Shown here: one piece after another, positions 33,825-43,346 of the stretch
Layout: each line of letters opens with the position of its first letter
How positions within the stretch are numbered: position 1 is the first letter of the stretch
Assembly (NCBI GenBank): GCA_963785245.1
Contig: CAWAUO010000022.1
Span: 1-64,000, forward strand
Source of the DNA: JAHEEL01 sp963785245
Lineage (GTDB): Bacteria > Actinomycetota > Acidimicrobiia > Spongiisociales > UBA5794
Direction of reading: 5' to 3'
DNA length: 64,000 nucleotides
Program-made: the position numbers and the translations under genes
The notes under the pieces: generated by a model
Database searches by the model: none
Seen by the model: only the letters and a program-made list of their open reading frames with translations
What the model was told of the DNA's origin: nothing

Positions 33825-34426
33825 TGCCCGCCTCCGACGCGCGCGGTGAGTTGTTCTCCGCCTACCTCGATGGACAACTGACGCCCGAAGAACTCAAGGT
33901 CGTCAGCCAACTCCTCGACGGAGATATTGGGGCGATCCAGGAATTCCGGTCGCTGCAGCGCACCCGTGCCGCGCTCCGACTCCTCCCCGAGTTCGAGATC
34001 CCAGCGAATCTGCTGCCGGACGGCCATCTCGGAGATCGTCTCTCGGCCTATCTCGACGGGGAACTCGTCACGATGGAGCATCGTCGCGTGACACGGCATG
34101 TGGTCGACTGCTCCGACTGCCGAATCGCACTCCAGGAACTCGACCGCGCACGGATCGCCGTTCGCTCCCTGCCCGGTGTTGACACGACGATGACCGGCGA
34201 GACTCCGGCGATTGCTGCGGTTCCGCCGCGGAGCCATCGGAAGAGATTTGTTGCCGGCGGCATCGGCGCCGCGGCAGCAGCCGCGCTCCTCGTCGGTTTG
34301 GTCGTTGGGGGTGGAGACGAACCGGCGTTCTCGCTGGACGACCTCAGCACACGGCATGTCGCTCGCGCCTCCGCTGAGCCGGGCTTCGCGGTCCTCCCGG
34401 CCGGCATGGAGATTGCACTCCCGTGA
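33812..34426 (+). CDS. membrane-anchored anti-sigma factor with zinc-finger (ZAS) domain
   Basis: The 204-residue protein has two homologous segments. Residues 14-60 (LFSAYLDGQLTPEELKVV...) lack metal ligands. Residues 77-118 (LSAYLDGELVTMEHRRVTRHVVDCSDC...) carry the ZAS motif His96-x3-Cys100-x2-Cys103. A membrane helix (about 145-166) and a short extracytoplasmic tail follow. It would hold the ECF sigma factor until a signal releases it. It overlaps the sigma gene at its start and the RseB-like gene by 4 bp at its end. Confidence 0.87.
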   Translation: MARLVPASDARGELFSAYLDGQLTPEELKVVSQLLDGDIGAIQEFRSLQRTRAALRLLPEFEIPANLLPDGHLGDRLSAYLDGELVTMEHRRVTRHVVDCSDCRIALQELDRARIAVRSLPGVDTTMTGETPAIAAVPPRSHRKRFVAGGIGAAAAAALLVGLVVGGGDEPAFSLDDLSTRHVARASAEPGFAVLPAGMEIALP

Positions 34427-35358
34427 TCATCAGGCGTCTCCTTGTGGTCGGTGGGCTCGTAGCAGTGTCTGCGGTCGCGACCGTTGGCCCTGCGCTGGCT
34501 GAGGACCTGTCGGACTATCTCGACGATGCAGCCAACGCCATCTACTCGGGTCAGCGACTCATTGGAACGAAGTGGGATGGGATCGAGAGCGTCGGCATCG
34601 TCGAGATCCAGCATCACGGTGGCATGACGACGGTTGGGACGGAGTCGGGCATGGCGATGGTGGGCGACGGCCGCATGCACCTCGGGGGACCGGACGAGGC
34701 CGCGATCTCATTCGTCCTCGAGACCCGCCAGGAGTTCGGTGGTCGATACTCGGTGTCGCATGGTGAGGCCACGTACCACCTCAACCGGCCGGCCCACATC
34801 CTCGAGGTTGTCGAAGACGGGGCCGTTCGGATTCGCATGGTGATTGACAATTCCACGTCGGCACCCGTGGCGACCAAGGTCTTTGATGCAGACGGCGAAC
34901 TCTTCCGCTACTCCTCGATGGTGGACTTCACCGTGGCCGTCGATCCGGCCATGGCCCAAACCGACGGCCGCGAATACCGGATGATGATGCCGCTCGGCGA
35001 AGCGAACCTCCCAGCCGTCGTCGCCGGATACCGTCTCACCGATGTCTACGCCGGCCCACAGAACGGGCAGCAGGCCTTCTACACCGATGGGTTGTTCACG
35101 TTCTCGGTCTTCACGACCCGCGGACGAGCGAACTGGAGTGCCATCGCCGAAGGCGAGTATCCGTACACCACAGCGGGCCGCAACTACCTGCGGGTCATCA
35201 CGCCGACAAGTGTGTGGGTGCTGTGGAACGCCCCGGCCACCGCGGTGGCACTGGTCGGGGATCTGCCCCCGGATCACCTCGATGAGGTGCTTGCTGAACT
35301 CCCGTTCCCCGGCACCGACAATTGGCTCAGACGGATGTGGCGGAACCTGTTCGGGTAG
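34423..35358 (+). CDS. RseB/MucB-like exported regulator of sigma activity
   Basis: The 311-residue protein has a signal peptide (MIIRRLLVVGGLVAVSAVATVGPALA, about 26 residues). A large N-terminal domain starts DYLDDAANAIYSGQRLIGTKW, resembling the lipoprotein-like MucB/RseB domain, and a smaller C-terminal domain begins near residue 200 (PAVVAGYRLTDVYAG). RseB proteins bind the periplasmic part of the anti-sigma factor and sense lipid or protein damage. Overlap with the anti-sigma gene (ATGA type) supports this partner. There is no lipobox. Confidence 0.75.
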   Translation: MIIRRLLVVGGLVAVSAVATVGPALAEDLSDYLDDAANAIYSGQRLIGTKWDGIESVGIVEIQHHGGMTTVGTESGMAMVGDGRMHLGGPDEAAISFVLETRQEFGGRYSVSHGEATYHLNRPAHILEVVEDGAVRIRMVIDNSTSAPVATKVFDADGELFRYSSMVDFTVAVDPAMAQTDGREYRMMMPLGEANLPAVVAGYRLTDVYAGPQNGQQAFYTDGLFTFSVFTTRGRANWSAIAEGEYPYTTAGRNYLRVITPTSVWVLWNAPATAVALVGDLPPDHLDEVLAELPFPGTDNWLRRMWRNLFG

Positions 35359-35386
35359 ACCGCCGGATCGGACGTCGTCGGCGCTC

Positions 35387-36055
35387 CTATGCCCGGTCGT
35401 CTTTCGTCTCGTCGTAGTAGTCGAGACGGTCGACCGGCAGTACCAGGGAGGTCAAGAAGTTCATGACGTGGGCCGTGATGCGCTTCAGGAACCGGAAGTA
35501 CAGCGCCCGCGCGACGGCGTCCGATGCCGCGCCGGTCGATCGGGACGCTGCCTTGACGTGTTGGTCGTACTCGTCGAGGAAACCGTCGGCCTTGGCGATC
35601 AATTCACGAGCGCGCACTTCGTCGCGCTCGCGGAATGTCTCGGCAGCATCTCCGAGCAGCGCAGACACCCGGTCGCGGTATCCCGCGAGGAGTTCATAAT
35701 CCGGAGCGCCCTCGAAGTCGGCTCCGTACTTGACGAGGTCATAGAAGTTCTTGGAGTAGTCGCCGATTCGTTCGGCATCCTTGACGGTGCTCATGTAGGC
35801 GAGCACGAGTGGGAGATCCACGGTGTCGGTGACCGACGCGTGCAGCATCAGATCGCGCCGGACATCCTGCTGGGCACTATTGATGCCGCGATCGGTGGTC
35901 TTGAGCTCCTTCTTGGTCTCCTTCGACTTGCCGCCGCCGAAGAGTGCGTCCATGGCGGTGTCGTAGACGTCGCGCCCGTCCAGCACCATTTGTACGAGGG
36001 TCGCCTCGACGACATCGATCGTTGATTCGCCCCCCTTGAAGAACTGAAACACCAT
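35387..36055 (-). CDS. PhoU-domain protein linked to the Na/Pi symporter
   Basis: The 222-residue, all-helical protein has PhoU-like repeats: residues 18-95 (MVLDGRDVYDTAMDAL... and VKDAERIGDYSKNFYDLV, with the conserved E-R-I-G-D metal motif) and a second helical half. It begins 9 bp after the symporter stop codon, so the two form an operon. By analogy it would control the symporter in response to phosphate. It is distinct from the phoU of the pst operon. Confidence 0.8.
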   Translation of the reverse strand: MVFQFFKGGESTIDVVEATLVQMVLDGRDVYDTAMDALFGGGKSKETKKELKTTDRGINSAQQDVRRDLMLHASVTDTVDLPLVLAYMSTVKDAERIGDYSKNFYDLVKYGADFEGAPDYELLAGYRDRVSALLGDAAETFRERDEVRARELIAKADGFLDEYDQHVKAASRSTGAASDAVARALYFRFLKRITAHVMNFLTSLVLPVDRLDYYDETKDDRA

Positions 36056-36064
36056 GTGGACCTC

Positions 36065-37225
36065 CTAGAAGACAACAATAATCAGAAGCGGCAGGGCGAT
36101 GAAGATTCCAGCAACGTACGCCATCGCGACCCATGTGCGATCGGCGGCGATTCGCGCCATCCAGCCTGCCAACTGGATGGGGATGACGCGGATTTTCGGA
36201 ATTGGGTAGAGAATGAGGATCCCGAGGAGGTTGAACAACAGGTGGACGAGAGCGATCGTGAGTCCGTCCACCGTCCCGGCCGCGAACGCCGCAAGGAGCG
36301 CGGTGACGGTCGTCCCGATGTTCGCTCCGAGGGTGATCGGGTAGGCGTTCTGCACGAGTATCAGACCCGATGCAACGAGCGGGATCAGGATCGAGGTCGT
36401 GATGCTTGACGATTGCACCGCCATCGTGATGAGGACGCCAACCGACATCCCGATCAGTCCGCTCTTCGCCAGCGCCGCGTTGAGCGATCGCTCGATTCGT
36501 GCGGCAATCAGCACCTTCATGTTCTTCGTGATGTAGGTGAGGGTGAAGAAGATCATCGCGAGGCCGACGATCAGCAGGAGGAATCCGAGTACCCGGGTGT
36601 TGTCGGTGATCAGTTCGAGAAACGACTCGATGTGGGAGGCACCCCACTTGACGGCTCCCTTGATCGGGCTGTCGAATTTGCCACCGCCGACCTCACCGGC
36701 GAATGCCTCGGCCATAGCCGCAGCCGGCTTCGACAGGATTCCGAACGCGAGTTCCAGGGGCAGGATGATCGCAACAGCCATCACATTGAAGAAGTCGTGC
36801 ATGGTCGCGGCGGTGAAGGCGAGACGGAACTCTTCGGATCGCCGTGCGTGGCCGAGCGAGACGAGCGTGTTGGTGACCGTCGTGCCGATGTTTGCGCCCA
36901 TGATCATGGGCACCGCGGTCTCCATCGGGAGGCTGCCGGCTGCCACGAGGGCGACGATCGTCGATGTCGTCACGGACGACGACTGAACGAGGACGGTGGC
37001 GAGGATGCCCACGGCCAGCGCGGCGATCGGGTTCGTGATGCCTTCGAACAGGCTCTCGTTGGCTCCGCCGCTGACCCCCTTGATGCCGCCTTCGAGGAGT
37101 CGGACGCCGACGAGGAAGAGATACAGGAGGCCGATGACGAGGGCGGCGCGAGCCCAGCCCGGCATCGTCCGGCGCGAGCGTTGGGCTGGCTCGAGTGCGT
37201 CGTCGGGTTCGGTCTCAGCGGTCAC
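36065..37225 (-). CDS. Na+/phosphate symporter (NptA/PNaS family)
   Basis: The 386-residue transporter contains the duplicated PNaS signatures: VQSSSVTTSTIVALVAAGSL with GANIGTTVTNTL in the first half, and VQSSSITTSILIPLVASGL with GANIGTTVTALL in the second. About eight to nine membrane helices are predicted. It co-transports phosphate with sodium, a low-affinity complement to the Pst importer next door. GTG 37225 is the start. The PhoU-like gene follows directly. Confidence 0.92.
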   Translation of the reverse strand: MTAETEPDDALEPAQRSRRTMPGWARAALVIGLLYLFLVGVRLLEGGIKGVSGGANESLFEGITNPIAALAVGILATVLVQSSSVTTSTIVALVAAGSLPMETAVPMIMGANIGTTVTNTLVSLGHARRSEEFRLAFTAATMHDFFNVMAVAIILPLELAFGILSKPAAAMAEAFAGEVGGGKFDSPIKGAVKWGASHIESFLELITDNTRVLGFLLLIVGLAMIFFTLTYITKNMKVLIAARIERSLNAALAKSGLIGMSVGVLITMAVQSSSITTSILIPLVASGLILVQNAYPITLGANIGTTVTALLAAFAAGTVDGLTIALVHLLFNLLGILILYPIPKIRVIPIQLAGWMARIAADRTWVAMAYVAGIFIALPLLIIVVF

Positions 37226-37331
37226 GTTCGTCCGGTGTCTGAGTCGGGAGACGGCGCCGATCTGACCGCCGCCTGTTGTCAGGAATGCAGCTGCTCAGCG
37301 CTCTCCCCGGGGGAAAGGTGCGGGCGCGATG

Positions 37332-38049
37332 CTACTCGCTCGGCGGTTCACTGTCTTCGTCGGGGAACGTTCCGGTCATTACGTACGTGACGTTCTGCGA
37401 GATATTCACACCATGGTCGGCGATCCGCTCGAGGAACCGACCGACATGGGAGAGCTCAACGGCCGAGTCCAATCCGAGTTCGGCGCTGTGGGCGTGGATC
37501 GTTCTGAAGAATCGTTCGGTGATCTCATCGACAATATCGTCCGATGCCTCCGCATTGACGCCGATCTCGGGGTCGAGGTTGGCGATCGCGACGACGGCTG
37601 CAGTGAAGATCTTCGCCGACTCGCTCACGAGGCGCTCGAGAAGGCTCCGCATTTCCGGGCAGCTGCGGGAAGCCGTCGTGGGCCGCGACCCGGTTTGCGA
37701 TGTTGACCGCAAGATCACCCGACCGCTCCATCTCGTAGAGGATGCGGGTCGCGGCGACCAGGAATCGGAGATCGGACGCGACCGGTTGCTGGAGTGCGAG
37801 GATCTCGAACGTCCGTTGCTCGAGCGTTCGGTAGAGCGCGTTGACTGGTTGATCGCCGGCGCGTACGGCTTCGACGAGATCCAGCCGGTTATCGACGGCG
37901 ACCTCACCGGCGCGGCGGGTGTTCTCCACGACGAGTGAGCCCATTTGGACGAGGCCTCGACGGATCTCGTCGAGCTCATCGTCGAAGTGGTGGCGGATCT
38001 CGACCTCGCCCTCTTGCTCGTGGGCGTGTTCGGGATGAAGGGTGGTCAT
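37332..38049 (-). pseudogene. phoU: phosphate signalling protein PhoU, one frameshift
   Basis: The N-terminal half reads HHFDDELDEIRRGLVQMGSLVVENTRRA, ILALQQPVASDLRFLVAATRILYEMERSGDLAVNIANR. The frame shifts near 37656-37658 by one extra base (CTGCCCGGAA for CTGCCGGAA). It continues as EMRSLLERLVSESAKI...VGRFLERIADHGVNISQNVTYV. Both metal-binding E-R-x-x/G-D motifs survive, so the corrected protein (about 238 residues) looks functional. PhoU represses the Pho response through PstB and the sensor kinase. It is 9 bp downstream of pstB. Confidence 0.8.
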
Positions 38050-38058
38050 GGCGTTCTC

Positions 38059-38952
38059 CTAGCCGAAGCGGCCCGTGATGTAGTCCTCGGTCTCTTGCTC
38101 GCTGGGGTTGGTGAAGATGGGGTTGGTGTGATCGAACTCGACCAGACGGCCGGTGCGCTGTCCGCTCTCGCCAACCTCGATGCTGAAGAAGGCGGTGCGG
38201 TCGCTGACCCGGGCAGCCTGTTGCATGTTGTGGGTCACGATGACGATCGAGTAGTCCTTCTTGAGCTCATACATCAGTTCCTCAATGCGGAGCGTGGCGA
38301 TGGGGTCGAGCGCCGATGCCGGTTCGTCCATCAGCAGGACATCGGGGCTTGTAGCGATCGCTCGTGGCGATGCAGAGGCGCTGTTGTTGGCCTCCGGAGA
38401 GGGCGTAGGCGGACTCGTTGAGCTTGTCCTTGACCTCTTCCCACAGCGCGCGCGCGGTGCAGCGTCTCTTCGACGAGGTCGTCCATGTTGTCCTTGTATC
38501 CGGCGATCCTCGGCCCGAATGCGATGTTGTCGTAGATGGACTTCGGGAACGGATTCGGTTTCTGGAAGACCATGCCGACGTGGCGGCGAACCTCAACAGG
38601 ATCGACCTTCTTCGAGTAGAGGTCGACCCCGTGATACTCGACCGTGCCGTCGACCCGGGCGCTCTCGACCAGGTCGTTCATCCGGTTGAAACAGCGCAGC
38701 ACCGTCGATCTTCCCGCACCCCGAGGGGCCGATGAGGGCGGTGATCTCGTTCTGACGTATCGGCAGGGTCACGTCCTTCACGGCGTGGAAGTCGCCGTAG
38801 AAGACGTTGAGGTTCTCCACGTCGATAATGATCGGATGGGTGTCGTCTGCCTCGTCGCCCGTGGGAGCGATCATTGCGTCGAGATCGAGGTCCGCGGCGC
38901 CCGGCACCAGGTCGGTACTCGTTGTGACCACGTCGTCCATTCTGCTCACCAT
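38059..38952 (-). pseudogene. pstB: phosphate ABC transporter ATPase PstB, three frameshifts
   Basis: Fragments in three frames assemble into a complete PstB. These are ENLNVFYGDFHAVKDVTL, Walker A GPSGCGK with STVLRCFNRMND, HVGMVFQKPNPFPKSIYDNI, signature LSGGQQQRLCIARAIATSP, Walker B VLLMDEPASALDPI, and VTHNMQQAARVSD. Extra bases lie at 38709 (between Walker A Lys and Ser), about 38446-38458 (in a CG run; +1 or -2) and 38365-38367. There are no internal stops or losses otherwise. ATG 38952 overlaps the pstA stop. PstB powers phosphate import. Confidence 0.8.
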
Positions 38953-39907
38953 CGCTTTTCGAATCGGTTTCGGAAGTAGATCGCCACGCCATTGAGGGCA
39001 AAGAGGATCGGCGAGGAGCACCGTGATGGCTGCCGGCGCCAGCGTCGCTGCGAACGCCGGGTCGGTCTGGCGTGACCACGAGAACACAATGACCGGCAGT
39101 GCGGTGTACGGCCCCGTGAGGTTGTCGAGGACGTCGCGTCGGACGAGGCTGAGAAGAAGCCGGTCGCTACGCCGATCGACGAGCAGTGGGGCGGTCTCGC
39201 CGAACGCTCTGGCCAGCGTGAGCACGGTGCCGGTGAGGATGCCCGGGAATGCAGAGGGGAGTACGTGGCTTCTGATGACCTCCCACTTGGTGGCGCCGAC
39301 CCCGTAGCCCGCCTCGCGGATGGTGCTCGGCACCGCCCGGATGCGCCTCGGCCGAGGTGATGATGACGATCGGGAGCACCAGGGCGGCCATCGTGATGCC
39401 CGCGGCGATGACGTTCTTCCCTCGGTGGATCCACCCAGGCCGATACCGTTGATGAGCGCAACGAACATCGTCAGACCGAGCAGGCCGAAGACGATCGATG
39501 GCACGCCGGCGAGGTTGCGCACGGCGGTGTCGATCCATTGGGTGAGGCGATTGTCTGGTGCGTACTCCTCGAGGTAGACGGCGGCTCCAACGCCGATCGG
39601 GAATGGCGAGGAGGATCACGAGGAATGCGATGATGAGCGAGCCGATGATTCCGGTCCAAACGCCCGCCGTCTCGGGGTTCAGCGACAGCCCGGAGGTGAT
39701 GAAGTCGAAGCCCCGGTCGCGCATGGTGGGCCAGGCGCCGATCAGGATGTCGGCGAGCAAGACCACGAGGATGAGCAGCGAAGACAGCAGCATCACGAGC
39801 AGCATGACCTTGAAGATCACGGCACCCGGTTCGGTGCGCTTGCCTTCGAGCGTGGCACGTACGGCTTCCCGCGTGGCGCGCTGGGTGGCGCTGGTCCGTT
39901 CGGCCAT
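38946..39907 (-). pseudogene. pstA: phosphate ABC transporter permease PstA, four frameshifts
   Basis: Pieces recover a normal PstA: an N-terminal tail, FKVMLLVMLLSSLLILVVLLADI, ILLAIPIGVGAAVYLEEYA, VRNLAGVPSIVFGLLGL, KNVIAAGITMAALVLPIVI, the EAA loop TIREAGYGVGATKWEV, and ILFALNGVAIYFRNRFEKRW at the end. Single-base insertions lie at 39598, 39343 and 39009, and an apparent one-base deletion near 39419-39422. The start (39907) shares a base with the pstC stop, as in intact pst operons. Confidence 0.75.
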
Positions 39908-40845
39908 CAGTAGGTCTCCCGAAATCGGCGCACGAGGCGGTTGCTCGCCGAGTTGAGAGCAAGCGTCATGGCGAACAACAGCAGTCCGACGAAGAACAGG
40001 CTCTGGAAGGCGAGACCTTCACCGGCGACCTGGTCGGTACCGATGGCGAGCGACGCGATCGCCGCAGTCATGGTCTGACCCGGATCGAGAGGGTTGACGG
40101 TGAACAGCGCCCCGCCGACGGCACCGGCAGCCATGAACACAACCATCGTCTCGCCGATAGCCCTTGAGAACGCCAGGATCAAGCGAGGCCATGATGCCCG
40201 AGATCGCAGCCGGCAGCACGACGCGGATCGTGGTCGTGACTCGATTGGCGCCAAGTCCGAACGACGCTTCCCTGAGCGAACTCGGGCACGGCCCTCATGG
40301 CGTCCTCAGAGACCGAAGCGACCAGAGGGCGTGATGAGAACGCCGACTGCCAGGCCCGCAGAGAGCATGCTGAAGGCGCCCGCCGTCGGAAAGATGCGCT
40401 GCACGACCTCGGGGCCAATGAAGGACAGTGCCCAGAAGCCGAGTACGACCGATGGGATTCCGGCGAGCATCTCAACGACCGGCTTGAGGGTCCGGCGGGC
40501 CCTGGGACTGGCGTACTCGGCGAGGTAGACGGCGGCTCCGAGGCCGAGGGGAGCGGCCACGAGGATGCCGATGACTGCAATGATGAACGTGCCGACGACG
40601 ATCGTTCGAAGGTCATACAGCCCGCGTCGCGGGAACCATCCCAGCGACCAGAGCGAGCCGAGTTCACCCTCGTCGATGAGGCCTTTCACGAACGTCCAGG
40701 CCTCGCCCACCAGCGAGAGGACGATCGCGATGCTGATGATGATCGAGATGAACCCAGCTGCGAAGAACAGCGTTCGGACGGTCCGCTCTTTGGCGCGCCG
40801 GCGAGGGTCTCCGCTGAGGTCGATCTTCGGTGATGTGGTGGTCAT
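39907..40845 (-). pseudogene. pstC: phosphate ABC transporter permease PstC, three frameshifts
   Basis: The start MTTTSPKIDLSGDPRRRAKE (ATG 40845) leads into LFFAAGFISIIISIAIVLSL, the APLGLGAAVYLAEYASPRAR segment and VEMLAGIPSVVLGFWAL. The EAA loop is rebuilt as AVPSSLREASFGLGA, then MASLILAFSRAIGETMVV and NRLVRRFRETY. Single extra bases lie at about 40327-40329, 40284-40286 and 40181-40182. PstC and PstA form the membrane channel for phosphate. Confidence 0.75.
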
Positions 40846-40931
40846 GGGCTCCGGGGCGGGATGGTAGAGGGGCGGGTACGTTGCGTGTCCCCGCCCCTCA
40901 GAGTGGCGGTGGTGCTGTTCGCGTCCGTCGA

Positions 40932-41971
40932 TCAGCCGGAGAAGGTCCGTCCGATCACCTTGTTGCTCCAGGCGTCCTGTGTCGGCCCGTAGTCCGGTGA
41001 GCGGGACGTAGCCGGCTGCGGAGACTTGCTCGAGGCCGGCGTCCGAGACGTAGTAGTCAACGAACGAGGCCAGCACGGGATTGCTCGTCACCTTCTGGGC
41101 GTTCACATAGATGTACAGCGGGCGTGACAGCGGGTACTCGCCGCTGGCGATGGTCTCGGATGTCGGAGTGACACAGCCGCTCTCGCCGTCGCTGACCTCG
41201 AGCGCCTTCACGCGGTCGGTGTTCTCGGCGAAGAACGCGTAGCCGACCCAGCCGAGCGAGTACTGGGGAGCCGGCGATGCCCTCGATGATGACATTGTCG
41301 TTCGGTGACGCAACGTAGTCCGGTCGGGATGCGGCGTCCTGGCCGCGCTCCTCGGCGAGGTCCTCGATCGCGAACTCGACAAAGGTGTCGTAGGTGCCCG
41401 ACTCCTCGCCCGGGCCGGTGATGACGAGATCCTCGTCGATGTAGTTGGTTGCCGAGACACCGCCGATCTCCTGGGCGAGACCCGCGGCGGCGGACCATGT
41501 CGTGAACCCGGTCGACTCGGGACCGGTGAGAGCGTAGAGGTCGTTGAATGTGACGCAGGAGACCTTGTCGTTGTCGGGCGACGTCAAGACCGAGAGACCA
41601 TCGATCGCGACGTACAGCTCGATGAAGTCGATCCCTGCCTCGGCGCATGCCTCCATCTCGGACTCCTTGATGGCCCGGGAGGCATCGGAGATGTCGGTCT
41701 CGCCCGCGCAGAACTTCTTGAATCCGTCGCCTGTGCCCGGTCCCTTCGACGGTGAGCCCTACTCCGGGGTTGGCGCCGGCGAATTCCTCCGCAACCCGTG
41801 CGGAGATCGGTTCGACCGTCGATGATCCGGAGATCAGGATGGTGCCGCTCGAGCTATCGCCACCACCGGCTGCCGTGGTTGTGGCTCTCGTCATCGGTGC
41901 TGGACCCGCAGGCCGAGGCGACGAGGGCGAAGGCGACGATGGCTGTGGTCAGCCACAGGGTGCGCTTCATG
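40932..41971 (-). pseudogene. pstS: phosphate-binding lipoprotein PstS, four frameshifts
   Basis: The signal peptide ends in a lipobox (LVASACGSS, Cys21). Rebuilt segments include DEATTTAAGGGDSSS, ILISGSSTVEPISARVAEEF (phosphate-binding SGSST), VEGTGTGDGFKKFCAGE, DISDASRAIKESE, YVAIDGLSVLTSPDN, SLGWVGYAFFAENTDRVKAL and TQDAWSNKVIGRTFSG at the end. One extra base occurs at each of about 41886, 41736-41738, 41274-41277 and 40994-40995. It heads the pstSCAB-phoU operon, downstream of a Pho-box-like site. Confidence 0.78.
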
Positions 41972-42059
41972 GATCTGGCCCTTTCTGATCGGTTGAGGTG
42001 TCGGATCTGGGATCCAACGACCCGGAAAGGTAGGTGGCGGGGGTGACGGGGATTGGGAC

Positions 42060-42081
42060 GGGACGTGAACGGAACGTGAAC
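42060..42081 (-). promoter_or_regulatory. PHO-box-like operator, two 11-bp direct repeats
   Basis: On the minus strand GTTCACGTTCC (42081-42071) is followed without gap by GTTCACGTCCC (42070-42060). This is the 11-nt GTTCAC-led direct repeat recognised by PhoP in Streptomyces and relatives. A weaker CGTCACCCCC unit lies about two repeats further. The site is 89 bp from the pstS start and 62 bp from the divergent kinase start, so it could serve both. Confidence 0.7.
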
Positions 42082-42142
42082 TCTCCGGCGATCAGTGGTC
42101 GGAGGTCTCGGAGGGCTCCGCCGGCGTCCCTATGATCGGGGC

Positions 42143-43342
42143 GTGTTGGTTGCCGTACTGATCCTCCTCCTCGCTATCGCCGTCGCTGGCCTGGTGGTGC
42201 TCGCCGTCAGGTATCGCCAACTCGATCGCGACGTTGACCGCATTCTCAGCCGCCTCGAGGTGGCGTCGACGTCGAAGGTCGCGTCGCGGGCGCTGTATCG
42301 GGGAGTTCGGGGACTCGAACGCCGATTGGAGGATGCCGAGCAGGCAACGAATCGTCTTCGGGTCGCCACAGAGCGTGCCGACGTCGGTGTGGTGATCAGC
42401 GATGCAGCGGGCGAGATCGTCTACGCGAACCCGGCTGCGCAACGCGTGATCTCGGGTCAACTCGGGGACGCGGTTGCGGCCACTCGAATCACCGCCTTGC
42501 TCGAACGGGTCCAGACGAGCGAAGAAGAGGAGGACCTCGAACTCGATCTCTACACCCCGGTTCGTAGAATCGTGCGGCTCCGCGCGGTGCCGTTCTCAGA
42601 GGGCGATCGCGTGGGTGGGGCCGTGGGCTACATCATGGACTTGTCGAGCCTCCGCCGGGTCGAGGCCATGCGCCGCGACTTCCTGACGAACGCAGGCCAC
42701 GAGATGAAGACGCCGCTCGGGGCGATGTCGGTGCTGGTGGAGACGATTGCCGACACCGATGATGCCGAAACACGCCGCAGGCTCAGCGAGCGCCTGCGCG
42801 TCGAGGCCAACCGGATGGCACGATTGGTGGACGACATCCTGACGTTGGCCGATATCGAGTCGCTTGAGACGCCGTTCTCCATCGTTTGCATCGGTGATGT
42901 AGTTCACGACGCGGTTGCGCGGGCCGCGGTTGCTGCCGCAGATGCCGGTGTCGAGATATCGGTCATCGATATCGAAGCCGACGTGCTCGTCGATGGGAAC
43001 GAAGAGCAACTCGTCTCGGCAGTCGCGAACCTCCTCGACAACGCAGTGAAGTACTCGGAGGGCGAAGGCTCGCAGGTCGAGATCCAGATGACGGCCTACG
43101 ACGATCGCGTCGCGATCGCGGTTCGCGACCATGGAATCGGGATATCGGAGCCGCACCTTGGGCGCGTGTTCGAGCGTTTCTACCGTGTCGATCGTGGCCG
43201 CGATCGTGGGTCGGGCGGCACCGGGCTCGGACTCTCGATCGTGAACAACGTCGTGGGCACGCACGGTGGGTCGGTGGCCGCCGCGTCCGTGCCGGCTGAG
43301 GGGAGCGTCTTCACCATCACGCTGCCCACGAGAAAGGAGTGA
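42143..43342 (+). CDS. senX3: phosphate-type sensor histidine kinase (SenX3/PhoR-like)
   Basis: The 399-residue kinase has one N-terminal membrane helix (residues 2-22), a short linker and a PAS-like domain (about 75-165, VVISDAAGEIVYANPAAQ). The HisKA domain has phospho-acceptor His186 in FLTNAGHEMKTPLGAM. The HATPase has NLLDNAVKYSEG, DHGIGISEPHLGRVFERFYR and GTGLGLSIV. The single helix plus PAS is the SenX3 layout. GTG 42143 is preceded by TATGAT (42131-42136) 6 nt upstream. It is divergent from the pst operon across the PHO-box-like site, supporting a phosphate role. Confidence 0.87.
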   Translation: MLVAVLILLLAIAVAGLVVLAVRYRQLDRDVDRILSRLEVASTSKVASRALYRGVRGLERRLEDAEQATNRLRVATERADVGVVISDAAGEIVYANPAAQRVISGQLGDAVAATRITALLERVQTSEEEEDLELDLYTPVRRIVRLRAVPFSEGDRVGGAVGYIMDLSSLRRVEAMRRDFLTNAGHEMKTPLGAMSVLVETIADTDDAETRRRLSERLRVEANRMARLVDDILTLADIESLETPFSIVCIGDVVHDAVARAAVAAADAGVEISVIDIEADVLVDGNEEQLVSAVANLLDNAVKYSEGEGSQVEIQMTAYDDRVAIAVRDHGIGISEPHLGRVFERFYRVDRGRDRGSGGTGLGLSIVNNVVGTHGGSVAAASVPAEGSVFTITLPTRKE

Positions 43343-43346
43343 ACGG

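Noticed and set aside
37656..41890. Programmed ribosomal frameshifting in the pst genes
   Set aside because: The shifts number about fifteen, occur in every gene and lack common slippery sequences or stimulatory structures. Programmed shifting would be one defined site per gene.
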